Assembly (NCBI RefSeq): GCF_029892065.1
Contig: NZ_CP120374.1
Span: 620,001-684,000 of the forward strand
DNA from: Sinorhizobium garamanticum
Lineage (GTDB): Bacteria > Pseudomonadota > Alphaproteobacteria > Rhizobiales > Rhizobiaceae
Direction: 5' to 3'
Length of the DNA stretch: 64,000 nucleotides
The translations under genes were made by a program, and so were the position numbers. Positions 54,359 through 63,837 of this stretch are shown piece by piece (the first letter of the stretch is position 1; every line of letters starts with the position of its first letter). Below the pieces are notes generated by a model. That model was not told where the DNA came from. It searched no databases and saw only the letters and a program-made list of their open reading frames with translations.

Positions 54359-55362
54359 GAGCGCCCCCCTTTCCTTTCAGTTTGTTCACCATCTCGTTCT
54401 GCCGGGAGATTTGGAGACCACTCATCCTGCCGCTCGCCATCAGCCGCCGCAGTCGGCGCATCGTCATCCGTCTGTTCCGCTACGCCTGTTCCGTTTCGCC
54501 GGGTATCTGCGACAAGGGTGGCAAGATCGGAACCGAGATGATGGGCGAGGATCTCGGCAAGGGTCGGCACATCCGGCTTCGGGATCTCGATATGCGTCTC
54601 CAGACGGCCTGATCGTTTGATGGCCTTGTCGATGTCGTCCGGACGATTGGTCGCGCCGATGACGATCACGCCCTCGCTCTTCACCGCCCCGTCCAGCAGC
54701 TCAAGGCACTTGTTGACGATGGTGTTCCAGTAGTCCGCATATTCCCGCTCGGCGGGCTGGCGCTTGCCGATCCCGTCGATCTCGTCGATGAACAGAATGC
54801 AGGGCGCGATCGCCCGGGCTTCCGCGAAAGTTTTGACCATCTTGTCGACCACGTCGTTCAGATGCCCGCCCTGCAGCCAGGTCGAGACGGAGGTCACCAC
54901 CAGCGGGATCTGCAAGTTGTTGCAGAGCGCCCTTGCAAAAGTGGTCTTGCCCGTTCCGGGCCGACCGAACAGCAGCAGCTTCGTGCTCATGTCGGACCAG
55001 TTAAGAGTCCCGGCATTGTAGTCGGCAAGATCGGCCTTGAGATCGAGCGCCCAGTCGCGGGCCTTGCCGTAGCCGGACAGGGTCTCGACGGTCAGCGACG
55101 GTTTGCCGCCGCCGCCGCTTGCGGAAGACGGGGGCTGCGGCTGGATGATCTCGGCACCGGAAGGTTTCGGTTTCTTCCGCCAGCCGGAGGACGTGTCGTC
55201 GGAATCCGACGGCTTCTTGCCGTCCGATCCGCCGCTATCCTTGTCCTTCTGTGACTGGCTTTGCGATACGGTCTTGCGCGATACCGGGCTTTTGGCGGGC
55301 TTTTCATCGTCTCCTGATTGCCGAGAACCGCATCGGCCTTTTTCGCAGCGCTGCGTAAACAT
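54355..55362 (-). CDS. AAA ATPase, split FtsH-like protease (ATPase half)
   Basis: 335 residues. The first 85 residues are Ser-, Lys-, Asp- and Gly-rich and disordered. The AAA domain follows: Walker A FGRPGTGKT at 132-140, Walker B ILFIDEIDG near 188, sensor GATNRPDDIDKAI and arginine-finger region SGRLETHIEIPKPD. After the second region it ends in a low-complexity tail rather than the peptidase. No membrane anchor, so the complex is probably cytosolic, unlike FtsH. AGGA is six bases upstream of the ATG. It overlaps the peptidase gene by four bases. Confidence 0.85.
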   Translation of the reverse strand: MFTQRCEKGRCGSRQSGDDEKPAKSPVSRKTVSQSQSQKDKDSGGSDGKKPSDSDDTSSGWRKKPKPSGAEIIQPQPPSSASGGGGKPSLTVETLSGYGKARDWALDLKADLADYNAGTLNWSDMSTKLLLFGRPGTGKTTFARALCNNLQIPLVVTSVSTWLQGGHLNDVVDKMVKTFAEARAIAPCILFIDEIDGIGKRQPAEREYADYWNTIVNKCLELLDGAVKSEGVIVIGATNRPDDIDKAIKRSGRLETHIEIPKPDVPTLAEILAHHLGSDLATLVADTRRNGTGVAEQTDDDAPTAAADGERQDEWSPNLPAERDGEQTERKGGRS

Positions 55363-55386
55363 GGCATCCTAATTCTGCACTCCCCA

Positions 55387-56322
55387 TCACTCTGGAAGCG
55401 GAATGTGCTCATCCCGGTCGTCGACCGGAAGATCGAAGCGCCCCTCGCCCCAGTTCTGTGCCCGCCATTCAACCTTGGCTTCCTCGATACGCTCCCTAGA
55501 TGAGGCGACGAAGTTCCACCAGATGTAGCGTGGGCCGGAAAGTGTCGCCCCGCCTAAGATCATCAGCCGCGCGCCTTTTTCCCCGGCTGCGACCGTGATC
55601 CTGTCGCCAGGACGAAACACCATCATCTGGGGTGCTTCGAACTCCCGGCCGGCGATCGAGATCGAGCCTTCGACAATGTAGATGCCCCGGTCCTCATGAT
55701 TGTCCGGCATCGGCAGGCGAGCGCCTGCTTCAAGCTTAACATCGGCATAGAATGTTTCGGAAAACATGGTCGCGGGAGCGAACTTGCCATAGGCGTTCCC
55801 GAGAATGAGCCTCACCGACACACCATGATCCTCGATCATCGGCAGCGTCTCCTTGCCGTGGTGTTCGAACATCGGCGCCATTTCTTCGTGGCTTTCCGGC
55901 AAAGCCAGCCAGGTCTGTACCCCGAACAAGCCGTTCGGCCCTGTCCGCGCCGCTGCGGATGTCCGCTCGGAATGAGAAACACCTCGCCCCGCGACCATCC
56001 AGTTCAACTCACCGGGACGGATGATCTGGTCAGCCCCGGTGCTGTCACGGTGGTGAAAGTCACCGCGATACAGATAGGTGACCGTGCCAAGACCGATATG
56101 GGGGTGCGGCCGAACATCGATGCCCTGGCCGGTCAACAGCTCGGCCGGGCCAGCCTGGTCGAAGAAAATGAACGGTCCCACCATCTGCCGCTTCGGCGCC
56201 GGCAGGGCGCGCCGAACCTCGAAGCCACCAAGGTCACGGGCCCGAGGAACGATTAGGGTCTCGATCGCGTCGATGCCGACCTCGTCAGGACAGCCCGGTT
56301 CGATTGCAGGGTTCCAACTCAT
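55387..56322 (-). CDS. Pirin family protein (bicupin)
   Basis: 311 residues. The N-terminal cupin has VRPHPHIGLGTVTYLYRGD (metal-binding His-x-His, and His later), then GRGVSHSERT; the C-terminal domain follows with DRGIYIVEGSISIAG. Pirins bind iron or copper; some are quercetinases and others redox-sensing regulators. Motif A (56443-56462) lies 121 bases upstream of its start. The ATPase gene of the split protease starts 25 bases downstream on the same strand. Confidence 0.9.
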   Translation of the reverse strand: MSWNPAIEPGCPDEVGIDAIETLIVPRARDLGGFEVRRALPAPKRQMVGPFIFFDQAGPAELLTGQGIDVRPHPHIGLGTVTYLYRGDFHHRDSTGADQIIRPGELNWMVAGRGVSHSERTSAAARTGPNGLFGVQTWLALPESHEEMAPMFEHHGKETLPMIEDHGVSVRLILGNAYGKFAPATMFSETFYADVKLEAGARLPMPDNHEDRGIYIVEGSISIAGREFEAPQMMVFRPGDRITVAAGEKGARLMILGGATLSGPRYIWWNFVASSRERIEEAKVEWRAQNWGEGRFDLPVDDRDEHIPLPE

Positions 56323-56442
56323 GCGCCTTCACCTCATCCCTTTGGCGATCTCCTGCCTGCGTAGAGCGCAGGGGTCGCTGCATGGCTCCAAGTGACTAAC
56401 GGGTGAGCGCCCCCAAGACTAGTTGCGCGGCGCGGTGAGCTG

Positions 56443-56462
56443 TGTCGCAAAAAGCGGAACGC
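56443..56462 (+). promoter_or_regulatory. Motif copy A (upstream of pirin), probable LysR operator
   Basis: TGTCGCAAAAAGCGGAACGC. One of four copies in the 56-63 kb region. It sits 121 bases upstream of the pirin start; it also lies close to the 3' end of the first LysR gene. Confidence 0.55.
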
Positions 56463-56488
56463 GCAGTCGATGTGTCAACACGCAGATC

Positions 56489-57364
56489 CTACAAATGCGG
56501 ATTTCTTTCGAATGATTCGATCAGGAACTCGGAGAGGATGCGCACTTTTCGCGCGGGGTGCGGGCTGGGTGGCCGCACGACGTAGACCCCACCGACCGGT
56601 AGCGGAAAACGGGTCATGACTGGAACGAGCGCGCCGGACGCAAGATATTCATGGGTAACACAATCGGGAAGCCACGCTATACCAAGCCCTGCTGCGGCCG
56701 CGCTGGCGAGCGCCGCGCCGTTGTCGGAACTGAAGCGACCCTGCGGCTGCACAGTGACGACCTTGTCGCCATCCATAAACCGCCACGCCTCGGCACCGAC
56801 CAGGGCTTGATGAGCGGCGATTTCGTCCGGCTTTTCAGGCGAACCATGCGTCCTGATATAGTCCGGGCTCGCCACCAGCTTGCCGTAGATCTGACCAACG
56901 CGCCTTGCAATCAGGTTCGAGTCGCGCAGGGCGCCGACCCGGATTGCGCAATCGAACCCGTTCGCAATCAGATCGACGAACCGATCGCTATACTCGGCAT
57001 GGATCTGAAGCTGCGGGTGGTGGCGCGCCATCTCTGCCAGCACGGGCGCAAAATACAGCGGGCCTGATGTGAGAGGGACGGCCACCCGCAGGCGCCCGCG
57101 AAGGTCACCGTCGGGCAATATCGTTTCCCGTGCGATGTCGATCTCGGCGCAGATCCTTGCTGCATAATCGCGAAACGTGCCCCCGGCTTCCGTCAGCCCG
57201 GCACCACGGGTCGTTCGTGCAAGAAGCTGGATACCGAGCGCTTCCTCAAGCCGGATGAGGCGCCGACTGACCATTGACTTGGAGATCCCCAGTCGACGTG
57301 CCGCGGGAGAAACGCCCCCGGCATCGGCAACTTCGACAAATGTCCGCAGATCGTCGATGTCCAA
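56489..57364 (-). CDS. LysR family regulator (copy 1)
   Basis: About 291 residues. A LysR helix-turn-helix (LRTFVEVADAGGVSPAARRLGISKSMVSRRL) and a full effector domain. It shares most residues with the LysR at 59427, for example KSMVSRRL, YSDRFVDLIA, NLIARRVG and VVRPPSPHPARKVR. I set the start at a TTG at 57364 because TTGGACATCGAC aligns with the start of copy 2 and the upstream codons fall in the shared motif D. It is downstream of the LLM oxidoreductase gene. Confidence 0.85.
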   Translation of the reverse strand: MDIDDLRTFVEVADAGGVSPAARRLGISKSMVSRRLIRLEEALGIQLLARTTRGAGLTEAGGTFRDYAARICAEIDIARETILPDGDLRGRLRVAVPLTSGPLYFAPVLAEMARHHPQLQIHAEYSDRFVDLIANGFDCAIRVGALRDSNLIARRVGQIYGKLVASPDYIRTHGSPEKPDEIAAHQALVGAEAWRFMDGDKVVTVQPQGRFSSDNGAALASAAAAGLGIAWLPDCVTHEYLASGALVPVMTRFPLPVGGVYVVRPPSPHPARKVRILSEFLIESFERNPHL

Positions 57365-57367
57365 TTG

Positions 57368-57387
57368 GCGTTCCCCGCTTTGCAATA
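57368..57387 (-). promoter_or_regulatory. Motif copy D (at the LysR copy 1 start)
   Basis: Minus strand TATTGCAAAGCGGGGAACGC, a divergent form of the shared motif with the GGGGAACGC half intact. It is directly before the LysR start and likely doubles as ribosome-site region; autoregulation is plausible. Confidence 0.4.
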
Positions 57388-57404
57388 CAGCCTGGCGTTC
57401 ATGC

Positions 57405-58436
57405 CTATCGCGCTGCCCTCACGATTGGTGCGACTTCAGTGCCGAGAAGTTCGATCGATGTCTTCATCGCTGCCGTGTCGAGAGAGGCTGTGCTCATCTG
57501 GAAGGTGATGCGCGAAACGCCGCCAAGCGTCTCACTGGCCTGCAGCATCTTGGCTGCGACCGTCTTCGGGTCACCGACCAGGAATGCGCCCTGCGGACCT
57601 GTCATGCCTTCGAACTGCTGGCGCGTCGGCGGCGACCAGCCGCGTTCGCGACCGATCTTCGTCGTCAGATGCGCCCATCCGGGGAAGAAGGCATCCTTCG
57701 CTGCCGTACTGGTTTCGCCGACGAAGCCCATTGCATGCACGCCGACCTTGAGCGTCTCGGTGCTGTGCCCTGCACGCTTGCCAGCTTCGCGATAGAGATC
57801 GACAAGCGGGCGGAAGCGCTCGAAGCTCCCGCCGATGATTGCGATCATCAGCGGAAGGCCAAGCGAACCGGCACGAGCGAAGGATTGCGGCGTGCCGCCG
57901 ACCCCGATCCATAATGGTAGCTGTGGTTGATGGGGACGCGGAAAAACACCTTGCCCTTTGAGGGCCGGACGGAAGCGACCTTCCCATGTAATATTGGTCG
58001 TCTCGCCAAGCTTGAGAAACAGGTCTAGCTTCTCCGCAAAAAGGTCGTCATAGTCGCGTGTGTCCAGACCGAATAGCGGATAGGCTTCCACGAAGGAACC
58101 TCGGCCGACAACGACTTCCGCACGGCCTTTGGAAATCAGATCGAGAGTTGCGAACTCCTGAAAAACCCGCACCGGGTCGGCGGCACTCAGAACCGTCACC
58201 GCACTCGTCAATCTGATCCGGCCGGTCCGGGCCGCTGCCGCAGCCAGAATGACAGTCGGTGCGGAGTCGAGAAACTCCCTGCGATGATGCTCGCCTATGC
58301 CGAAGACATCGAGCCCGACGCGGTCCGCGACGACGACCTCCTCAACGAGTTCGGCCATACGCTCGGTCGCCGAAGGAAGCCTGCCTGTGGTCGGATCCGA
58401 GAGGATGGCTGCAAAACTGTCGATACCGATTTCCAT
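57405..58436 (-). CDS. LLM class flavin-dependent oxidoreductase
   Basis: 343 residues, full-length luciferase-like monooxygenase: GLDVFGIGEHHRREFLDSAP, VTVLSAADPVRVFQEFATLDLIS, GRAEVVVGRGSFVEAYPLF and PLWIGVGGTPQSFARA. These TIM-barrel enzymes use FMN or F420 for monooxygenation or reduction of diverse substrates; this subgroup resembles alkanal monooxygenase-like proteins of unknown substrate. It ends 40 bases before the LysR copy 1 start on the same strand. Confidence 0.9.
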   Translation of the reverse strand: MEIGIDSFAAILSDPTTGRLPSATERMAELVEEVVVADRVGLDVFGIGEHHRREFLDSAPTVILAAAAARTGRIRLTSAVTVLSAADPVRVFQEFATLDLISKGRAEVVVGRGSFVEAYPLFGLDTRDYDDLFAEKLDLFLKLGETTNITWEGRFRPALKGQGVFPRPHQPQLPLWIGVGGTPQSFARAGSLGLPLMIAIIGGSFERFRPLVDLYREAGKRAGHSTETLKVGVHAMGFVGETSTAAKDAFFPGWAHLTTKIGRERGWSPPTRQQFEGMTGPQGAFLVGDPKTVAAKMLQASETLGGVSRITFQMSTASLDTAAMKTSIELLGTEVAPIVRAAR

Positions 58437-58613
58437 TTTGGTCCTTGAATATTTGTCAGCCTAAGCCGGCGACTGACGCTGGAAATTCATCATGCGCACA
58501 ATCAAGCCGGTGCAGATACTTCGAGCTGTCATGAAAAAGGGACGACGAGGTTCAACGCACCGTCCGGGCACTTGCGATACGTTCATCGAGAACCCCGTCA
58601 TCCCCGTTAGGTT

Positions 58614-59273
58614 CTAGTGCCCACTTTGGGTGGTCGGCACCGGCGTGTTGAGAAGCTGCTGCTCCCAAAGATACGCGATGCCGCTGCCGCCGAAGTGCTG
58701 GATGAGAATCTCGGTCAGCTCCTCGACATGCTCGGTGCGCGCCCAATCGCGTTGCCATTCGCCCGCCAGCGCCATCACGGTCATCACGTTTGCGCCGGCC
58801 GCGATCATTCGCTGGATGGCAACTTCGTGAGACTCCTTCGAAATCCCGCCCGACGCGTCGGTGATCACGGTCACGTCCCAGCCTTCGCCGGCGGCCTGGA
58901 TGACAGGCATGGCGACGCAGACCTCGGTCCACAGGCCGGCGATGATCAGCTGCTTGCGGCCGGTCGCCTTGACGACGTTCACCACATTCTCGTCCTGCCA
59001 GGTGTTCACCCAGGTGCGATCGATGACTTCCTGGCCAGGGAACACGTCGGTGATCTGCTTAAAGAGAAGTCCACCGCGCGCCGCGATCACGCTGGTGAGA
59101 ATGGTCGGAACATTGAAGGCTTTTGCCAGCTTCGCCAGCGCGGTCGTGTTGTTGACCACCATATGAGGATCATGGCTGTTCAGGTTCGCCAGCTGGTAAG
59201 GCTGATGATCGATCAGAACGAGGACGGAATCTTCGGGGCGGAGAAGTGAGTCAAGGCCGTTACGAAAGGTCAT
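58614..59273 (-). CDS. Isochorismatase-like hydrolase (YcaC-type)
   Basis: 219 residues. Cysteine-hydrolase fold with LVLIDHQPYQLANLNSHDP (Asp), an Arg/Lys after RGGLLFKQITDVFPG, and the catalytic Cys in GLWTEVCVAMPVI. The match to YcaC-like proteins is good. Motif B lies 130 bases upstream and the second LysR gene is divergent. Substrate unknown. Confidence 0.88.
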   Translation of the reverse strand: MTFRNGLDSLLRPEDSVLVLIDHQPYQLANLNSHDPHMVVNNTTALAKLAKAFNVPTILTSVIAARGGLLFKQITDVFPGQEVIDRTWVNTWQDENVVNVVKATGRKQLIIAGLWTEVCVAMPVIQAAGEGWDVTVITDASGGISKESHEVAIQRMIAAGANVMTVMALAGEWQRDWARTEHVEELTEILIQHFGGSGIAYLWEQQLLNTPVPTTQSGH

Positions 59274-59402
59274 GGTTTCATCCTATGTTAGCGGTTTATT
59301 GAAGCGCGTTTGCTCAAAAGACATGCGCCCTCGAGGCGCTACCGCGGGACGAAACTTGTCATTCCTGTTTGTGATGCGGTAGTGCTCGTTCCTGATGAGC
59401 TG

Positions 59403-59422
59403 TGTCGCAAAACGGGGAACGC
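59403..59422 (+). promoter_or_regulatory. Motif copy B (between hydrolase and LysR copy 2)
   Basis: TGTCGCAAAACGGGGAACGC. Lies four bases before the LysR copy 2 start and 130 upstream of the hydrolase, so one site could serve both directions. Confidence 0.55.
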
Positions 59423-59426
59423 CAAA

Positions 59427-60323
59427 GTGGACATTGAGGACTTGCGGACTTTTGTTGAAGTAGCGGATGCCGGAGGCGTTTCAGCTGCCGCGCTGCGACT
59501 TGGCATCTCCAAGTCGATGGTCAGCCGACGGCTCATGCGGCTCGAAGCGGAGCTTGGTGTCCAGCTCCTTGCCCGATCCACCCGCGGGGCTTCCCTGACC
59601 GAGGCCGGCGCAACGTTCCGGGACTATGCAGCCAGGGTTTCCGCCGAGATCGATGTGGCCAGGGAAACAATTGTGCCCGCCGGTGAGCTCCGCGGCCGCC
59701 TCAGGGTTGCCGCGCCGCTTTCCTTCGGTCCGACGCATTTCGCAGCGGTGATTGCGCAAATGGCACGCCGCCATCCTCATCTTCAGATCCAGACCTGTTA
59801 CAGTGATCGCTTCGTGGATCTGATCGCGGAAGGCTATGATTGTGCGATCCGCGTTGGCACACTTCAGGACTCCAGCCTGATCGCAAGACGCGTCGGTCCC
59901 CTCTATGGGAGTTTCGTTGCAAGCCCGGACTATATCAAAGCCCATGGCTCTCCGGAGACACCGGACGAGCTTGTCGCCCATCAGGCTCTCATGCAGGGAA
60001 CGGAAACCTGGCAAGTGATGGATGGAGACAAGGTGATAACCGTTCGCCCACAGGGACGCTTCAAGGCCGACAACGGGGTTGCTCTCGCTGTCGCCGCAGT
60101 AGCCGGTTTGGGTATCGCCGCGCTCCCTGACGAGCTTATAAAAGATTATCTGGCCTCAGGCGAGTTGGTTCCGGTCATGAAACGCCATCCACCAACCCCG
60201 ATCGGGATATATGTCGTCAGACCGCCCGGGCAGCATCCTGCAAGAAAAGTCCGGGTCCTGACCGAAATGCTGATCGAGTGCTTCGACCATGGCCCGGCAT
60301 TGCCGAAAACAGCTTACCCGTAG
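59427..60323 (+). CDS. LysR family regulator (copy 2)
   Basis: About 298 residues, paralogue of the LysR at 56489-57364. Helix-turn-helix LRTFVEVADAGGVSAAALRLGISKSMVSRRLMRL and effector domain with DRFVDLIAEGYDCAIRVGTL. Start taken at the GTG at 59427, with GGGGAAC seven bases upstream, giving VDIEDLRTF as in copy 1. The open frame starts earlier at 59310, but that part overlaps the upstream site region. Divergent from the hydrolase gene, a typical LysR arrangement. Confidence 0.85.
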   Translation: MDIEDLRTFVEVADAGGVSAAALRLGISKSMVSRRLMRLEAELGVQLLARSTRGASLTEAGATFRDYAARVSAEIDVARETIVPAGELRGRLRVAAPLSFGPTHFAAVIAQMARRHPHLQIQTCYSDRFVDLIAEGYDCAIRVGTLQDSSLIARRVGPLYGSFVASPDYIKAHGSPETPDELVAHQALMQGTETWQVMDGDKVITVRPQGRFKADNGVALAVAAVAGLGIAALPDELIKDYLASGELVPVMKRHPPTPIGIYVVRPPGQHPARKVRVLTEMLIECFDHGPALPKTAYP

Positions 60324-60409
60324 TATCGCGGCACTCTTCCCAACGACGTCCGCGATGCCTCGGCTGGCGATCAGCAACGGCATCTTGAGATCGTCAGATC
60401 ATTCGGAAA

Positions 60410-61366
60410 TCAGGGCACCATCACAACGCGCCCCAACGGCTTGGCTGTCTGCGCATACTCATGCGCCTTTGATGCTTCATGCAACGGAAACACGCGATCG
60501 ATCACAACCTCCATGCGTCCCTCGGCCACGGCCTCGAGAAGTTGGCTGACGGTCCTGTATACGGCCGGCCTCTCGAAAAGCGGCCCCATGAAGACGCCGT
60601 GAAGCGTTTGATTGTTCTGCATCGGTTGCCAGAGGTCGACATTGAGGCTTCCGCCACCTGCATTCCCGACGAATACGAGGCGACCCTCGGGCGCGAGTGC
60701 GGATAGCGAGGCCTGCAAGGTCGAACCGACAGGATCGATGACGAGGTCGGCACCCTTGCGGCCGGTCAGCCGAAGAACCTCCTCCACGACATCCTTCTCC
60801 AGGCGATCGATGACATGTGGTGCGCCGAGGCCGCTCAGGCCTGCCTGTCTCTCACTGCCGCTGGCCACGGCGATGACGGTCGCACCGATGTCGCGGGCCA
60901 GTTGGATGGCCGCCAGACCAACTCCGCCGGCGGCAGCCTGAATCAGGACCGTCTCGGTTTCATGCAAGCCGCCTTTGGTGATCAGACAGTGATAGACCGT
61001 GCCGAAGGAAATCGGCAGCGCGGCGGCCTGTGATATGTCCACGCCGTCCGGGACAAGCCATGTCCGTGAGGCGGGAACGGACCAGAGTTCCGCATGTGAC
61101 CCATGCATATCGAAGGCAGTCACTTTTTCACCGACTGCCCGGTCGCGGACATTTTCACCAACCGATATTACGGTCCCGGCAGCCGCGTAGCCGACGATCC
61201 AAGGGGTTTGCTGTGGCGTCGACCGGCGGTTGATCAGATCGCCGCCCTCGATCGAAATCGCCTCGACGGCAATCAGAACATCCTCTGGCCCGCAAGTCGG
61301 ATCGGGCACATCGGCATATCTCAAGACTGCCGGAGGACCGGGGTTGTCGTAGACTGCGGCTTTCAT
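60410..61366 (-). CDS. Quinone oxidoreductase-like NADPH dehydrogenase (zinc-independent MDR)
   Basis: 318 residues. Medium-chain reductase pattern: PEDVLIAVEAISI near the N-terminus, GYAAAGTVISVGENV, and the nucleotide motif QAAAGGVGLAAIQLA, followed by GADLVIDPVGS. The zinc-binding cysteines of alcohol dehydrogenases are absent, so it belongs with quinone or enone reductases, which detoxify electrophiles. It lies between LysR copy 2 and the Kef-like gene on the minus strand. Confidence 0.88.
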   Translation of the reverse strand: MKAAVYDNPGPPAVLRYADVPDPTCGPEDVLIAVEAISIEGGDLINRRSTPQQTPWIVGYAAAGTVISVGENVRDRAVGEKVTAFDMHGSHAELWSVPASRTWLVPDGVDISQAAALPISFGTVYHCLITKGGLHETETVLIQAAAGGVGLAAIQLARDIGATVIAVASGSERQAGLSGLGAPHVIDRLEKDVVEEVLRLTGRKGADLVIDPVGSTLQASLSALAPEGRLVFVGNAGGGSLNVDLWQPMQNNQTLHGVFMGPLFERPAVYRTVSQLLEAVAEGRMEVVIDRVFPLHEASKAHEYAQTAKPLGRVVMVP

Positions 61367-61417
61367 GTGCTTTTCCTTTTTGATGAGGGAAGCTTGCGAT
61401 GGAGTACCTGCCGCTGT

Positions 61418-63174
61418 CTATTTCGACACTGCTACTCCGCTCAACGGCTCAGGAACGTGCCGGACGTGCAGGCGGTCGCTGCCGGACATGGCGTCTCCCT
61501 GCACCTGCTCGGACAGTCGCTCGTTGTCCCGTTGACGGACATCTTCGGCGGCTTCCTCCACGTCAAGCTCGGCGTAACCCAATGCGCGCAGGCCCTCCGC
61601 TCCCATCATGTAGGCGGATTCGACCGTCTCGCGAATCTGATAGTGCACGCCGGCGCGGATCAGGTCGACCGCATGGCCGCGATCATAGCTGCGCACGAGA
61701 ATCTTTGCCTGCGGGAATTCATGCTGCGCCAGCTCCACGATCTGCATTGCGGCCTTCGGGTCGTCGATGCAGATCATCAGTGCTTCGGCGGAACCCGCGC
61801 CGGAATGGCGCAGAGTATCGAGCCGGGTGCCGTCGCCGAAAAAGACCTTGAACCCGAACCGTCCCGCTTCACGGATCCGATCGGGACTCATATCAATCAC
61901 GGAGAGCCTGACTCCCTTGGAAAGCAGCAGTTGCGAAGCGATCTGTCCGAAGCGGCCGAAACCGATGATGAGCACCCTTCCATTGAGATCCCGGGCCGCC
62001 TCAACGCCCTCCATGGATGCCTCGCTTCGCAGCAGCCGGTCTGCCACGATCATGAGAAGAGGCGTCAGAGCCATGGAGAAGATCACGACGGTGGTGAACA
62101 GTGCGTTCTCGCGCGCATCAATCACGCCGCCTGTAGACGCGGCGGCGTAGAGCACAAAGGCGAATTCGCCGCCCTGCAGGAACATCGAGGTGCGGTGCAA
62201 TGCTTGATGACCGGAACTGCCAAATGAACGTGCAACCGTATAGACCACGGCGCCTTTTGCGACGGTGAATGCGACCAGCATGGACAGTAGAAGCCACCAT
62301 TCCGCGGCAACGACGGAAAGGTCGAGCGACATGCCGACGGCCATGAAGAACAGGCCCATCAGCAGGCCACGAAACGGCTCGATATCGCCCTCGATCTGGT
62401 GCCGGTAGCTGGAGCTCGACAGCATCACCCCGGCGAGGAATGCGCCCATCGCCATGGAAAGACCAGCGCCGGCCATCAGCAGTGCTGCTCCAAGTACCAC
62501 CAGCAGCGCGCCCGCCGTCATCACTTCGCGCGTTCGCGCACGCGCCAGCAAGGCGAAAAATGGGTTCAGGCCCCATCTTGATACGCCCAAAAGAACCAGT
62601 AACGCGCCAAGCGCCAGCAAAACCTCGATCCACCCCGACTGTCGTTGGGACAGAGGCGACAGGAAGGCGACCACCGCCAGAAGCGGCACGATCATCAGAT
62701 CCTCGAAGAGGAGGATGGAGACCGATTTCTGGCCCTCGGCACTCGAAATCTCGCCGCGCTCCTGCAGGACCGACATGATGACGGCCGTCGAGGAAAGGAC
62801 GAAACCTGCCCCGGCGATGAAGGCCACAGGGCCGGAAAGGCCAAAGACCAGCATGCCCGTCAGCGTAAGGGCTGCGGTTGCAGCCGCACGAGGCCCAGTC
62901 CGAAGATCTGGCCACGCATGGCCCACAGCTTGTATGGGCGCAACTCCAGTCCGATGACGAACAGGAACATCACCACGCCGAGCTCCGAGAAATGCAGGAT
63001 GGACAGGGCATCTGCGAAGAGCCCGAAGATCGACGGACCGACAAGCACGCCGGCAGCGAAATAGCCCAGAACCGAACCGAGGCCGAGCCGCCGAAACAAG
63101 GGCACCGCGACAACGGCCGCCCCCATCAGGACGATCGCAGGTCCGATCGTCTGCCCCAGGCTCGCTTCAGCCAT
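61418..63174 (-). pseudogene. KefB/KefC-like CPA2 K+/H+ antiporter with TrkA-N domain, single frameshift
   Basis: The N-terminal 95 residues (MAEASLGQTIGPAIVLMG, VLVGPSIFGLF, FVIGLELRPYKLWAMRGQIFGLG) lie in one frame and the rest in another, with the shift at about 62890 in GTGCGGCTGC. The second frame continues with STAVIMSVLQERGE, many membrane helices and an RCK/TrkA-N domain (VLIIGFGRFGQIASQLLLSKG). Together they make a complete glutathione-type Kef antiporter of about 585 residues. One missing or extra base explains the break; if real, only a truncated protein is made. Motif C lies 138 bases upstream of the start. The family is gated by glutathione adducts, fitting an electrophile-response cluster. 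Confidence 0.8.
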
Positions 63175-63837
63175 GCATTCGCCCTTCCGATCTCACATGC
63201 TTGAGCAACCGGCGCCGGCCAAAGAACGACCACGCCCCGCCATTCAGTTTCTCCACCGCGTTTGGTATCGTTGCAGTTTTAGGCTGAGTAGTCCCCACAT
63301 TCGCAAAACCGTGTCGCAAGAAGTGGAACGCAAGTCCCTGGCTTCAGCGATACAGCTCGCCCGTGGCTGACCTGCAACGCTGAATCCTGCCTCGGATAGC
63401 CTGCCGCTCTCTTGCGTTGACTTACGCCAGCCACCATCCGCGATGCAGATCACAGCGTTTCTTCCGTATTTATCAGCTTCAACGCTCAGAACAGTTGCGG
63501 GGCACGTACGCCTCTAAGCGCAGAAGCTCTGCAAAGTAGACAGGTTGAAGAACATCATCAGGGTGCCGACCTGGACGCAGAGGTGAACTTCTGGTGCCTC
63601 AGCTCGATCCGTGCGCAGACAAATGAACCGCGATGTCGGCGATCCGGCTGCATGATCTGCCGATCTGAAGGCGCGAGGGCCAAGTCCATTCGGTGTTCCG
63701 CGTTTGGCGACACAGCTTCACGCGATGGTGGACTATCACATTGGGTTCCCGGGATGCCATCAAGTCTTCAGACAACGGCCGGACCGTCACGCATGATCCC
63801 AACCGCCACATTTTGATTAACCCACGGAACGTCTCCA
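63175..63837. other. Intergenic region before the right-edge element
   Basis: 663 bases with motif C at 63312 but no gene recognised. Several frames on both strands have no motif. Confidence 0.4.
63312..63331 (+). promoter_or_regulatory. Motif copy C (upstream of the Kef-like gene)
   Basis: TGTCGCAAGAAGTGGAACGC. It lies 138 bases upstream of the Kef-like start in the same orientation and distance range as copies A and B to their minus-strand genes. Confidence 0.5.
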
